Shown here one piece after another: positions 46,538-55,641 of a stretch of 64,000 nt of DNA (the first letter of the stretch is position 1; the number at the start of each line of letters is the position of its first letter). The notes beneath the pieces were generated by a model. The model ran no database searches and was not told where the DNA came from. It saw only the letters and a list, made by a program, of their open reading frames with translations. The DNA is from Paenilisteria rustica (lineage in GTDB: Bacteria; Bacillota; Bacilli; Lactobacillales; Listeriaceae). Location of the stretch: positions 20,637-84,636 of the forward strand of contig NZ_JABJVM010000013.1 of the NCBI RefSeq assembly GCF_013820765.1, written 5' to 3'. Both the position numbers and the translations under genes were made by a program.

Positions 46538-47123
46538 TACGAAAGCGAGACCATATGTCAGACCGATATTGGACAAAACGGCAGATTTCTTTTTGAAAAT
46601 CGGATTTTCAGCGAATCAAGTGACGGTTTTGGCATTTGTGATTGGCGTCGTTGCTGCGATTTTGGTCGGATTTGGCTGGATGTGGACGGGTGTTTTAGTC
46701 CTTTGGTTTTCTGGGTTTTTGGATGCGGTTGATGGGACGATGGCACGAAAAACGAAGCAAAGCGGTTTTGGAACGGTGATGGACGTGACGTTTGATCGAG
46801 TGGTCGAAGCGGGGATTATTGTTGCGCTGGCCGCAAGATTTCCAGAACAGCAGTTCATCCTGCTACTTTTGATGGCATCGATTTTATTTGGAATTACGGC
46901 TTTTTTGACGATTGGAAATGTGGTGCAGAATAAAGGCGTGAAGTCATTTCATTATGCAACGGGACTCGCGGAACGAACGGAAGGATTTATTTTACTTAGT
47001 TTGATGGTATTAACAGCGCCGACTTTCTTATTTTGGACGACGTTATTGTTTTTTATCATCGAAATAATTTCGACAATACAGCGTTTAATCGAAGCGCACA
47101 GACAGCTCGATAAGGAGGAGTGA
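46530..47123 (+). CDS. ynjF: CDP-alcohol phosphatidyltransferase, YnjF-like
   Basis: 197 residues, six membrane segments. The catalytic motif is complete: D65, D68-G69, A72-R73, G81, D85 and D89. It transfers a phosphatidyl group from a CDP-alcohol to an unknown acceptor. The start at 46530 overlaps the ynjD stop. In E. coli, ynjF lies in the same cluster as ynjBCD, which supports the assignment. Confidence 0.88.
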   Translation: MLDTKARPYVRPILDKTADFFLKIGFSANQVTVLAFVIGVVAAILVGFGWMWTGVLVLWFSGFLDAVDGTMARKTKQSGFGTVMDVTFDRVVEAGIIVALAARFPEQQFILLLLMASILFGITAFLTIGNVVQNKGVKSFHYATGLAERTEGFILLSLMVLTAPTFLFWTTLLFFIIEIISTIQRLIEAHRQLDKEE

Positions 47124-47128
47124 GGACG

Positions 47129-48481
47129 ATGAAAAAGCATCATCAGGTGATTGTGATTGGCGGCGGTGCGGCGGGACTCTATGCTACGGCTGGCTTGGCG
47201 CGGCTTGGTGTGGATGTCGCGGTGGTCAATACAGATGCAAATATGGGCGGCGATTGTCTTCATTCTGGCTGTGTTCCTTCAAAAACGCTGCTACATATGG
47301 CGCAGGAAACGACGGATTGGACGGAAATTCAGGCGAAAATAAAAGCTGTGATTGCGGAGATTCAAGTCCATGACAGCGTTCCGCGTTTTGAAGAAATCGG
47401 CGCAACGGTTTACATCGGGAAAGCGCGTTTTCTGGACGCATATCAAATAGAAGTCGGAGATCAACAACTCAGCGCGAAAAAATTTATCATCGCAACCGGC
47501 TCGCGTCCAAGGATTCCGGATGTGGCAGGTTTGGATACATCAATGTATGAAACAAATGAGACACTATTCCAGATGGCAAAACTTCCATGCGAAATGGCAA
47601 TCATTGGCGCAGGCCCGGTCGGACTCGAACTTGGGCAAGCGTTACAAAATTTGGGCGTTGAAATAGCGATTTTTGATCATAATACTGAATTTTTAAAACA
47701 TTTTAGCCGTGATATTGCAGATATCGCTTTGCAAAAACTTGATTTAGATATCCATCTTGATAGTACACTAACCGATGTCACACGTCTGAACAAAGATGAA
47801 ATCAGTCTTAAAATCACAGAATCAGGGATAGAAAAAACGCTAACCGTTGAAAAAATACTTTTTGCCGCTGGACAAATCGCGAATATCGACAGCTTGCAAC
47901 TAGAACGAGCTGGTGTTACCTATGACGCGAAAATCAGCACCAATCATTATCTTCAAACAACAGCACCACATATTTATGCTATCGGAGACGTCATCAAAAG
48001 CCCCAGCCTCACGCATGCAGGAGGTGTCGAGGCCAGAACCGCTCTCACGAATATCGCATTTGGCAATTTCAGCAAAGTAAATTATGGCACACTCGCATCC
48101 GTTATCTACACAAAACCTGAAATTTATCAGCTAGCTTCGACGCACCAAGCAACTCGAATTCTAACCGCATCAGGCGCCAACATTGATCGTTTCAAAACCG
48201 ACAACGAACCGGAAGCACTCGTCAAAGTCGGCATCGACAACAAAGCAAAAATCGTTCGCGCCGAGGCAATTGGTATGGATATATCAACGGTCATGCAACA
48301 AATCGCGCTACTAAAATCCAAAAACGCAAAACTCACAGACCTATCCAAACCAATCTACCCGTACCCAACGAAATCAGAAATCCTAAAAAACCTATCTGAT
48401 CAACTACTCACCGAAAAACTCGAAAAACCAATATTACAACGACTGATCCGCAAAATCATTAAATGGAGGGGGTTATCATGA
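47129..48481 (+). CDS. MerA-like pyridine nucleotide-disulfide oxidoreductase
   Basis: 450 residues. The FAD motif is VIGGGAAGLYAT, the redox pair is C43 and C48 in GGDCLHSGCVPSK, and the NAD(P) motif is IGAGPVGLELGQAL. IYAIGDVIKSPSLTHAGG closes the FAD site. There is no N-terminal metal-binding domain and no C-terminal Cys pair as in true mercuric reductase, so mercury reduction is unlikely. AAGGAGG lies 8 bp before ATG 47129. It precedes the TVP38 protein in the operon. Confidence 0.88.
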   Translation: MKKHHQVIVIGGGAAGLYATAGLARLGVDVAVVNTDANMGGDCLHSGCVPSKTLLHMAQETTDWTEIQAKIKAVIAEIQVHDSVPRFEEIGATVYIGKARFLDAYQIEVGDQQLSAKKFIIATGSRPRIPDVAGLDTSMYETNETLFQMAKLPCEMAIIGAGPVGLELGQALQNLGVEIAIFDHNTEFLKHFSRDIADIALQKLDLDIHLDSTLTDVTRLNKDEISLKITESGIEKTLTVEKILFAAGQIANIDSLQLERAGVTYDAKISTNHYLQTTAPHIYAIGDVIKSPSLTHAGGVEARTALTNIAFGNFSKVNYGTLASVIYTKPEIYQLASTHQATRILTASGANIDRFKTDNEPEALVKVGIDNKAKIVRAEAIGMDISTVMQQIALLKSKNAKLTDLSKPIYPYPTKSEILKNLSDQLLTEKLEKPILQRLIRKIIKWRGLS

Positions 48482-49125
48482 AGAAATTTTGGAAAGAATG
48501 GCGCGGTATTATTTTATTTATTGCATTCGTACTCACCGGTGTTCTCATCATTTACAAACTCGGAATTATCGACAGTTTCAACGTGGCGGAGCTTAGTCAA
48601 GTTGTTCGCGATATGGGCATTTGGGGCAAAATTCTCTACGTGATCACCTATATTCTGCGTCCGCTCGTCCTATTTCCCGCAACACCACTCACGCTTTTTG
48701 GTGGCTACACATTTGGCGCGGTACAAGGCACGATTCTAGATGTTATTGGCGCTGGAACTGGCGCGCTTCTGGCTTTCTGGATTGCCCGTAAACTAGGAAA
48801 AGATAAAATCGAACGCCTCATTCAGGGGAAGAAATTAGAGAAATTCGATCATAAAATCGGTGAAAATGGCTTTTTAGTCGTGCTCTATTTACGACTTATC
48901 CCACTTTTTCCTTTTGACAGTATCAATTATTCGATGGGGCTCAGCTCGATTCGCATGCGTGATTACGCCGCAGCAACCTATCTTGGCATTATTCCAGGCG
49001 CATTTACTTTGAATTTCCTTGGCTCTTCACTCGGACATCTCGATTGGCAATTTTATACGGCGATTGCTTTATACGCTTTTATGATTATTTTACCCCTTAT
49101 CGTGAAAAAAATAAGAAATACCTAA
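48478..49125 (+). CDS. TVP38/TMEM64 (DedA-like) membrane protein
   Basis: 215 residues, about five membrane segments. FPATPLTLFGGYTFGA and LYLRLIPLFPFDSINYSMGLS match the VTT domain of this family, some members of which act as lipid scramblases or transporters. GGAGGGGG is the ribosome site inside the flavoprotein gene end. It is the last gene of the operon; no terminator is obvious. Confidence 0.88.
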   Translation: MKKFWKEWRGIILFIAFVLTGVLIIYKLGIIDSFNVAELSQVVRDMGIWGKILYVITYILRPLVLFPATPLTLFGGYTFGAVQGTILDVIGAGTGALLAFWIARKLGKDKIERLIQGKKLEKFDHKIGENGFLVVLYLRLIPLFPFDSINYSMGLSSIRMRDYAAATYLGIIPGAFTLNFLGSSLGHLDWQFYTAIALYAFMIILPLIVKKIRNT

Positions 49126-49131
49126 GAATTG

Positions 49132-49145
49132 CGTAAACGTTACCA
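49132..49145. promoter_or_regulatory. Weak cre-like site before the DM13 lipoprotein gene
   Basis: CGTAAACGTTACCA matches the cre consensus with two mismatches, in the 74-bp gap before the gene. No clear -35/-10 pair accompanies it. Confidence 0.25.
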
Positions 49146-49202
49146 TATCTTTCGTTGTTATGATAAGAGAGTAGAAAATAATAACGAAGAGGGGTAAAAA
49201 TG

Positions 49203-49973
49203 ATGAAAATAAAAACAGCAATTTTAACAGTAGCACTTGGCTCGACATTGGTATTGGCGGCATGTGGAGGCGCGGATTCATCAAGCAAAGATGACAAAAT
49301 GGACGATACGAAGTCAGCGATGACGGACAAAAAAGACAGCATGATGAAGGCGAATCAGAAAGTATCGATGATGGCCACATTGAGCGGGGAAGGTGCACAT
49401 AAAGTCAGTGGGACAGCGACAATCAAAGACAGCAAACTGATGTTGACTGATTTTGTGACAGATGAAGGCCCAGACTTGCATGTGTACTTAGCAAAAGGCA
49501 ATGATGTGAAGGATGGTGTGGAAGTAAGCAAAATCGACCTCAAAGAAATGAGCCAAACATTTGATGTGTCGGATAAAGATCTCACGAAATACGATACAGT
49601 CATGATTTATTGCGAAAAAGCCCACGAAGTATTCGGTAAAGGCGCACTATCAGATAAAATGGACGATACAGCGATGACGATGATGACGGGTAATTTTGCA
49701 GGCGTTGGTCAACATAAAGTGAGCGGTACAGCGACAATTGACGGTGACGATTTGAAATTGATGAACTTTAAAACGGATGAAGGTCCAGATTTGCATGTGT
49801 ATTTAACGAAGGATGGCGATATTAAAACCGGGAAAGAAATCTCAAAAATCGATCTAAAAGCGGCGGAGCAAAACTTCTCGTTGGCAGGCGTGGAAACAGG
49901 GGACTACAATACAGTCGTGATTTACTGTGAAAAAGCGCATGAAGCATTTGGTCAAGCGCCATTAAACAGTTAA
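49203..49973 (+). CDS. Lipoprotein with two tandem DM13 domains
   Basis: 256 residues. The lipobox is LVLAAC. After a K/D/S-rich linker, two DM13 domains (about 52-142 and 155-253) repeat the same pattern: GxHKVSGTATI, DEGPDLHVYL, and IYCEKAHE with one conserved Cys each. DM13 proteins are thought to work in redox or heme-related exported chemistry, but no activity is proven. ATG 49200 is also in frame. DoxX follows after 13 bp, which suggests a redox unit. Confidence 0.86.
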   Translation: MKIKTAILTVALGSTLVLAACGGADSSSKDDKMDDTKSAMTDKKDSMMKANQKVSMMATLSGEGAHKVSGTATIKDSKLMLTDFVTDEGPDLHVYLAKGNDVKDGVEVSKIDLKEMSQTFDVSDKDLTKYDTVMIYCEKAHEVFGKGALSDKMDDTAMTMMTGNFAGVGQHKVSGTATIDGDDLKLMNFKTDEGPDLHVYLTKDGDIKTGKEISKIDLKAAEQNFSLAGVETGDYNTVVIYCEKAHEAFGQAPLNS

Positions 49974-49986
49974 GGAGTTGAATCAG

Positions 49987-50451
49987 ATGCGTATTCTCAA
50001 ACAAAGCGCAAATGTCTTGTTCTCACTTATCCGAATAGCTCTAGGTATCAGTTGGTTTCATGAAGGTTGGTTCAAATTGCAAGCCCACTTTGATATCTCG
50101 GGTCTCGTTCCAAGTGTGCTCGCCAATACAGACTCCCCAGATTGGTACAAAGCATTCATGGAAAATGTTGTAGCGCCAAACACAGGATTATTCAACATTT
50201 TGATTCCATGGGGGGAGCTCTTCGTGGGACTTGGCTTAATCACAGGAATACTGACATTGCCAGCTCTGATCGCCGGAATTTTTATGGGAATCAACTATTG
50301 GTTGGCGGATATGATTTATATTTATCCATTACAGCTGGCGACTGGTTTTGTACTAGTCCTCACAATACATCAAGCTAACTATTTTAGCCTAACAAATGCC
50401 TACAAAATCTGGCACAAAAAGCGGCATGCCATAGCCGGAGATAACCCTTAA
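49987..50451 (+). CDS. DoxX family membrane protein
   Basis: 154 residues, four membrane segments. RIALGISWFHEGWFKLQAH and the PWGELFVGLGLITGI segment are family-like. DoxX-type proteins form redox complexes with small exported partners; here the DM13 lipoprotein is the likely partner. ATG 49987 has AAGGAG 9 bp upstream; TTG 49978 is an alternative. Confidence 0.85.
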   Translation: MRILKQSANVLFSLIRIALGISWFHEGWFKLQAHFDISGLVPSVLANTDSPDWYKAFMENVVAPNTGLFNILIPWGELFVGLGLITGILTLPALIAGIFMGINYWLADMIYIYPLQLATGFVLVLTIHQANYFSLTNAYKIWHKKRHAIAGDNP

Positions 50452-50458
50452 TGCAGAA

Positions 50459-50500
50459 AAAGAAGCTCCTAATCACGCGGGAGCTTCTTCTTAATTTTTA
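50459..50500. terminator. Bidirectional terminator between doxX and lytR
   Basis: AAGAAGCTCC (50460-50469) pairs with GGAGCTTCTT (50480-50489). T runs occur in both directions. lytR ends 2 bp inside it. Confidence 0.88.
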
Positions 50501-51427
50501 TTTTAACTCTAAGTTTTTCGCTAAAGAATCGTGTAATTTTTGACGTTCTGCATCAGATACATTGTAATACCAAATGCCGTCCATCTTACCACCATCACCA
50601 GCAACTGTCATATTTTCAACATTTTTACGTGCAGAAAGATAGTTTTTGGTGATACGTGTAATATCTGTCATAGTTAAATCGGTTTGCATGTTCTTACCAA
50701 CTGCGGAAAGAATCTCATCGAAGTTCCATAGTGTTTGCGTTGTTGCAATCTTCTCAACAACGGCTTGGATAACTTCTTGTTGACGCATTTGACGACCGAA
50801 GTCACCGCGCGCATCTGTTTTACGGATACGTGTGTAGGCTAAGGCATCGGTACCGTTTAGTTTTACATTACCTTTTTTGAACTCTTTATCTTTTAAGCTG
50901 ATGTCCATGTCGTTATAAACTTCAACGCCACCAACAGCATCAACTAAATCTTTGAGGCCTTCCATGTTCATTTTGATGTAGTAGTTAATCGGAATACCAT
51001 TTAAAAAGTGAGTTACTGTATCTTCAGCCATTTTTACGCCACCATAAGCGTAGGCGGCATTGATTTTATTTGTGGAATCATGTCCGATAATTTCGGTACG
51101 CGTATCACGAGGGATACTCAACATTTGTGCTTTGTTCGTTTTTCCATTAACGGTCGCAACCATTGTTGTATCGGAACGTCCAACATCGCCTTCACGTTCA
51201 TCAACACCTAAAATAAGGACTGAAAACGGGGTGTTACCATCCAATTTTACCGGATTTGCAGCACCTGCAACAGGCGTGTGAATTGTATCCATGGTTGACT
51301 TTGTTTGGAACACGGCATAGCCAACGATGCCTCCTAGAATTAAAAATATACCCAAAACAGACCATAGGAAAATCTTCAGTCCTGTACGTTTCTTCTTTTT
51401 TGTAGCTGTGCGTTTTTCAGCGCGCAT
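50498..51427 (-). CDS. LytR-CpsA-Psr family wall glycopolymer ligase
   Basis: 309 residues. A basic N terminus, one membrane span (about 17-37), then the LCP domain (about 65-305) with VLILGVDEREGDVGRSDT, SIPRDTRTEIIG and YTRIRKTDARGDFGRQMRQQ carrying the conserved Asp and Arg residues. It attaches teichoic acids or related polymers to peptidoglycan. The start at 51427 (MRAEKRTA) has GAGAGG upstream; the longer frame from 51529 overlaps the promoter. It is divergent from tagO. Confidence 0.9.
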   Translation of the reverse strand: MRAEKRTATKKKKRTGLKIFLWSVLGIFLILGGIVGYAVFQTKSTMDTIHTPVAGAANPVKLDGNTPFSVLILGVDEREGDVGRSDTTMVATVNGKTNKAQMLSIPRDTRTEIIGHDSTNKINAAYAYGGVKMAEDTVTHFLNGIPINYYIKMNMEGLKDLVDAVGGVEVYNDMDISLKDKEFKKGNVKLNGTDALAYTRIRKTDARGDFGRQMRQQEVIQAVVEKIATTQTLWNFDEILSAVGKNMQTDLTMTDITRITKNYLSARKNVENMTVAGDGGKMDGIWYYNVSDAERQKLHDSLAKNLELK

Positions 51428-51467
51428 TTGCGTCTCAACCTCTCTAGAGTAATTTATGTCACTTCCT

Positions 51468-51496
51468 ATTTTACTACATACTGACAAATAAGTCAC
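51468..51496 (-). promoter_or_regulatory. Promoter of the LytR-family gene
   Basis: On the minus strand GTGACT (51491-51496), a 17-bp spacer and TAAAAT (51468-51473). Confidence 0.55.
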
Positions 51497-51557
51497 TGAT
51501 AATTCCATTAGTTTTTCATTAGAAAACACATATGCAAAATAGGATTATGGGTTTTCA

Positions 51558-51586
51558 TTGTTTTTTTTCAGGATTGTGGGTATACT
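51558..51586 (+). promoter_or_regulatory. Promoter of tagO
   Basis: TTGTTT (51558-51563), a 17-bp spacer and TATACT (51581-51586), 51 bp before the start. Confidence 0.65.
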
Positions 51587-51637
51587 TGTAGAAGTATGAG
51601 TCTGTACATAAATTTTGCAAGAGGAGCACGAGGAATT

Positions 51638-52699
51638 ATGTTGACAGTTATATTAATATGTTTTTTGGCCTCGCTGCTGTTAACTCCTGTGGTGAGACGA
51701 ATTGTACTTAAATTTGATATTACGGATAAACCAGATAAAAGAAGAATTAATATAGTACCGATACCGAGCTTGGGTGGGGTGGCTATTTTCATCGCCTTTC
51801 TCATCGGAATGTTCTTATTACCAATCGATAAAACGCTATTATGGCCGCTTATTATTGGGGCAAGTGTGATCGCATTGACTGGTATCCTGGACGATATTTT
51901 TGAATTAAAGGCGCGTTACAAGTTGATCGGTCAGCTTCTCGCGGCAGGGATTATTGTTTTCTGGGGTGGCATTAACATTACGTTTATTAATTTGCCATTT
52001 GGTGGGGAGGTTTACTTCGGTTACCTATCGATTCCGCTGACGATTCTGTGGATTGTGGCGATTACGAACGCGATTAATTTGATCGATGGTCTGGACGGAC
52101 TGGCTGCTGGTGTTTCGACGATTGCCCTGTTAACGATTATGGGCATGGCTTTCGTGATGGGTGATCCGTTAGTTATCATGATTACAGCGGTGCTCGCAGC
52201 TTCCACACTCGGATTTCTACCATATAATTTCTACCCCGCCAAAATTTTCATGGGTGACACGGGCGCGCTGTTTTTAGGATATATCATCGCAATTCTTTCG
52301 TTGATGGGTTTCAAAAACGTTACATTTATTTCGTTGATTGTCCCTGTACTTATTCTCGGTGTACCAATTTTCGATACGATATTGGCGATTATTAGACGAA
52401 TTGTGCACAGGACACCAATCGCGATGGCGGATAAATCGCATTTGCATCATAGTTTAATGAAGCTCGGTTTCACACATCGACAAACGGTGATTTTGATTTA
52501 CGCGATTTCGGCGCTATTCTCGCTGTTCGCCCTTATTTTCACGATGTCGACATTCTGGGGATCGTTCCTACTTATCTTGGTACTACTCGTGATTGTGGAG
52601 TTTTTCGTTGAGGTATTAGGACTCGTCAGCCAAAATTACCGACCAATGATGCGGCTTTTGCGAATGGAACGAATTGAACGTGAAGAGGAACAGGAATAG
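51638..52699 (+). CDS. tagO: TagO/WecA-type undecaprenyl-phosphate GlcNAc-1-phosphate transferase
   Basis: 353 residues, about eleven membrane segments. The metal and catalytic acidic residues are D85-D86 in GILDDIFELKARYK and those in NLIDGLDGLAAG; the PNFYPAKIFMGDTGALFLG loop and MADKSHLHHSLM basic loop are family marks. It starts wall teichoic acid synthesis. The start at 51638 has GAGGA upstream. The LytR-TagO pairing fits their shared pathway. Confidence 0.92.
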   Translation: MLTVILICFLASLLLTPVVRRIVLKFDITDKPDKRRINIVPIPSLGGVAIFIAFLIGMFLLPIDKTLLWPLIIGASVIALTGILDDIFELKARYKLIGQLLAAGIIVFWGGINITFINLPFGGEVYFGYLSIPLTILWIVAITNAINLIDGLDGLAAGVSTIALLTIMGMAFVMGDPLVIMITAVLAASTLGFLPYNFYPAKIFMGDTGALFLGYIIAILSLMGFKNVTFISLIVPVLILGVPIFDTILAIIRRIVHRTPIAMADKSHLHHSLMKLGFTHRQTVILIYAISALFSLFALIFTMSTFWGSFLLILVLLVIVEFFVEVLGLVSQNYRPMMRLLRMERIEREEEQE

Positions 52700-52700
52700 A

Positions 52701-52734
52701 GGACTTATCTCCATTTGGGGTAAGTTCTTTTTTT
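52701..52734 (+). terminator. Terminator of tagO
   Basis: GGACTTATC pairs with GGTAAGTTC (one wobble), then seven T. Confidence 0.78.
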
Positions 52735-52817
52735 GTTCTAAAATACGCTTGATGCCTTGCTGTATCTATGTTACTCTATGTAAGTACATTTTAAACAGAT
52801 CAAAGGAGAGATAAAAC

Positions 52818-53726
52818 ATGAATATTATTGCCACGGCAGAGTCGGTTTTGCAAGCTGAATTGTTGTTGGGCGCGGGGGTAGACACGCTATACGTCGGAGG
52901 AAGTCGATTTGGACTGCGCATGCCGCAATCACTGACGCTCGCCGATATTAGTGAAATTACTAACAAAGCGCACGAAGCAGGGAAGAAGGTCTTAGTGGCC
53001 GTGAATGCGCTCATGCATAATGAGCATTTGAAGGATTTACCTGCTTATTTACGTGAAATAGCTAACATGAAAGTCGACGCCATTACTGTAGGGGACCCAG
53101 GTGTTGTTTTTATGTTGCATGAAATGGCGCTTGATTTACCGTTTATCTATGATGCGCAGACGTTTGTGACGAGCGCGGAACAGGTCGATTTTTGGGTGAA
53201 ACAGGGGGCAGTTGGGGCTGTCATGGCTCGTGAGTTGACGTTGATTGAGCTTGAAGCGATCACGGCAAAAATGGATGTGCCGATTGAGGTGCAGGTGTAT
53301 GGCCCGACATGTATTCACCAATCGAAGCGGAAACTCGTAACGAATTACCAAAACATTGTAGAGATAAAAGATGATACGTCGAAGGATCGAGGGCTTTATT
53401 TGCGTGAACCGAATGACGCGGACAGCCAGTTACCGATTTATGAGGACGAGAATGGGACGCATATTTTTTCAACGGAGGATTTGTCGTTGATGCCTTATTT
53501 GGAACGTGTGTATAACGCGGGACTGAGGACTTGGAAGCTGGATGGTGTTTTGTTGCCGGGCGAGGGTTTTGTCGCGATTGTGGCGCTATTTGTGAAGGCG
53601 AAAGAGGCACTTGAGGCGGGTGATTTTGTGGCGGAAACTTTTGTGAACCGTTTAGCGAAATTACAGCCGGAGACGCGGACGCTTGGAACAGGATTCTTTT
53701 TGAAACAACCAGATGAGGTAAAATGA
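52818..53726 (+). CDS. trhP1: U32 family tRNA hydroxylation protein TrhP1 (YrrN)
   Basis: 302 residues. In B. subtilis YrrN/TrhP1 and YrrO/TrhP2 make 5-hydroxyuridine at position 34 of certain tRNAs from prephenate. The U32 motifs ELLLGAGVDTLYVGGSRFGLR and VYGPTCIHQSKRKLVTNY are seen. It has fewer Cys than the larger partner. GGAGAG is the ribosome site. The partner gene follows after 13 bp. Confidence 0.9.
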   Translation: MNIIATAESVLQAELLLGAGVDTLYVGGSRFGLRMPQSLTLADISEITNKAHEAGKKVLVAVNALMHNEHLKDLPAYLREIANMKVDAITVGDPGVVFMLHEMALDLPFIYDAQTFVTSAEQVDFWVKQGAVGAVMARELTLIELEAITAKMDVPIEVQVYGPTCIHQSKRKLVTNYQNIVEIKDDTSKDRGLYLREPNDADSQLPIYEDENGTHIFSTEDLSLMPYLERVYNAGLRTWKLDGVLLPGEGFVAIVALFVKAKEALEAGDFVAETFVNRLAKLQPETRTLGTGFFLKQPDEVK

Positions 53727-53739
53727 GGAGGGCATGACA

Positions 53740-55005
53740 ATGACTGGAAGAAAAATATTGAAAAAGCCGGAAGTTTTAGCGCCGGCGGGTAATCTTGAAA
53801 AGTTGAAAATTGCGATTCGCTACGGTGCGGACGCTGTATATATTGGTGGGCAGGCTTTCGGGCTTCGTTCGCGTGCGGGGAATTTCTCGTATGAGGAGAT
53901 GCAAGAAGGTGTGGCGTTTGCGCATGCGCGTGACGCGAAGGTGTATGTGGCAGCGAATATGGTGGCCCATGACGGTGACACGGAAGGTGCTGGCGAGTTT
54001 TTCCGGACATTGCGTGATATCGGGATTGACGCGGTCATCGTGTCGGACCCAGCGCTGATTAGTATTTGTTTTGCGGATGCACCGGGACTTCCTGTGCATT
54101 TGTCGACGCAGGCTTCGGCGACGAACTACAAGACGCTTGAATTCTGGAAGCAGCAGGGCTTGGAGCGCGTGGTTTTGGCGCGTGAAGTGAGCATGAGCGA
54201 GATTCAGGAAATCGGACAAAATACGGATGTTGAGATGGAAGCTTTCATTCACGGCGCGATGTGTATCTCGTATTCTGGACGCTGTACGTTGTCGAATCAT
54301 ATGGCGAATCGGGACGCGAATCGTGGCGGCTGTGCGCAGAGTTGTCGTTGGAAATATGACCTTTTTGAAATTGATAATGGTGTGCCGCGTAACCTTGTGG
54401 ATGAGGACGAAGAGCCGTTTTCGATGAGCGCGGTAGATTTATCGATGATTCGCTTCATTCCGGATATGGTCGAAGCAGGCGTGGATAGTTTGAAAATTGA
54501 AGGCCGCATGAAGTCGATTCATTACGTTTCCACAGTAGCTAGTGTGTATCGTAAAGTCGTGGATGCGTATTGCGCGGATCCAGATAATTTCGTATTTGAT
54601 CCAGCGTGGGAAGCGGAACTTTGGAAAGTGGCACAGCGCGAATTATCGACTGGTTTCTTCTATCAAGAACCGACTGAAGATGAGCAGCTATTCGGCAAAA
54701 CGCGTAAAATTCCGCAATACGCGTTTGCAGCACAAGTATTGGATTATGACCCAACTACAAAAATCGCGACGCTACAACAGCGAAACAATTTTGGGATTGG
54801 TGAAGAAATTGAATTTTACGGTCCGGGTGAAGTTGGCTTTAAACAAGTTGTGAAGGACCTTTGGAACGAGCAGGGCGAACCGATTGAGCGTGCGCCTAAC
54901 GCGATGATGACGGTGAAAATGACGGTAGAGCATCCTGTAGAAGAATTTTATTTTATGCGCAAGAAAAAAGAAGAACGGGTAGCTAAAAAACGCGCCAGAG
55001 CATAA
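53740..55005 (+). CDS. trhP2: U32 family tRNA hydroxylation protein TrhP2 (YrrO)
   Basis: 421 residues. PEVLAPAGNLEKLKIAIRYG is the U32 start. The Cys cluster (AMCISYSGRCTLSNH followed by NRGGCAQSCRWKYDL) fits an iron-sulfur cluster. ALDSLKIEGRMKS-type motif DSLKIEGRMKSIHYV follows, and a C-terminal U32 extension is near 320-400. GAGGAGGG lies 7 bp before ATG 53740; ATG 53734 is too close to it. Confidence 0.92.
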   Translation: MTGRKILKKPEVLAPAGNLEKLKIAIRYGADAVYIGGQAFGLRSRAGNFSYEEMQEGVAFAHARDAKVYVAANMVAHDGDTEGAGEFFRTLRDIGIDAVIVSDPALISICFADAPGLPVHLSTQASATNYKTLEFWKQQGLERVVLAREVSMSEIQEIGQNTDVEMEAFIHGAMCISYSGRCTLSNHMANRDANRGGCAQSCRWKYDLFEIDNGVPRNLVDEDEEPFSMSAVDLSMIRFIPDMVEAGVDSLKIEGRMKSIHYVSTVASVYRKVVDAYCADPDNFVFDPAWEAELWKVAQRELSTGFFYQEPTEDEQLFGKTRKIPQYAFAAQVLDYDPTTKIATLQQRNNFGIGEEIEFYGPGEVGFKQVVKDLWNEQGEPIERAPNAMMTVKMTVEHPVEEFYFMRKKKEERVAKKRARA

Positions 55006-55023
55006 ATAAATTAAAAAACGTGC

Positions 55024-55029
55024 TATAAT
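55024..55029 (+). promoter_or_regulatory. Extended -10 of lemA-htpX
   Basis: TGCTATAAT, an extended -10, 31 bp before lemA. The -35 is weak. Confidence 0.6.
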
Positions 55030-55060
55030 GGAAACAAACCAGAAAAGGAGTTGTTTGAAC

Positions 55061-55618
55061 ATGATAGGATGGATTATTGCTATCGCGGTTGTTGTCATAC
55101 TTGTCTTGATTTATTTCGGACTGTATAACAGCCTTGTTAAATATCGCAACAGAGTAGAAGAAACATGGGCGCAAATCGATGTGCAACTGAAACGTCGCTT
55201 TGACTTAATTCCGAATTTAATTGAGACGGTGAAAGGCTATGCGGCACATGAGAAAGAAACATTGGCGCAAGTTGTGGAAGCTCGTAATATGATGACACAA
55301 GCCCCAGCAGATGGTCGCAGTGAACAAATGGAAGCAGACAACATGCTGACTGGCGCGCTAAAATCTGTATTTGCTCTTGCTGAGTCTTACCCAGATTTAA
55401 AAGCGAACACGTCATTTATCGAATTACAACACGAACTAGCGACAACAGAAAACAAAGTGGCTTATTCACGCCAACTTTATAACACAACAGTCATGACATA
55501 TAACACAAAAATTGAATCAGTACCTTCTAACATCGTTGCCAAAATGGGCGGGTTCACAAAACGCGACATGCTTGCAACACCTGAGGAAGAAAAAGTAGTT
55601 CCAAAAGTACAATTCTAA
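55061..55618 (+). CDS. lemA: LemA family membrane protein
   Basis: 185 residues. One N-terminal membrane span (residues 3-22) and a helical extracytoplasmic bundle. VEETWAQIDVQLKRRFDLIP and LIETVKGYAAHEKET are LemA marks. AAGGAG is the ribosome site. It is paired with htpX, as in L. monocytogenes. Function is poorly known; probable partner of HtpX in membrane protein quality control. Confidence 0.93.
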   Translation: MIGWIIAIAVVVILVLIYFGLYNSLVKYRNRVEETWAQIDVQLKRRFDLIPNLIETVKGYAAHEKETLAQVVEARNMMTQAPADGRSEQMEADNMLTGALKSVFALAESYPDLKANTSFIELQHELATTENKVAYSRQLYNTTVMTYNTKIESVPSNIVAKMGGFTKRDMLATPEEEKVVPKVQF

Positions 55619-55641
55619 AACACTGAAAGGAAGAATGCGCC

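Noticed and set aside
47129..48481. Mercury resistance (MerA)
   Set aside because: The redox CxxxxC is present, but the metal-binding N-terminal domain and the C-terminal Cys pair are missing, and no merR, merT or merP lies nearby.
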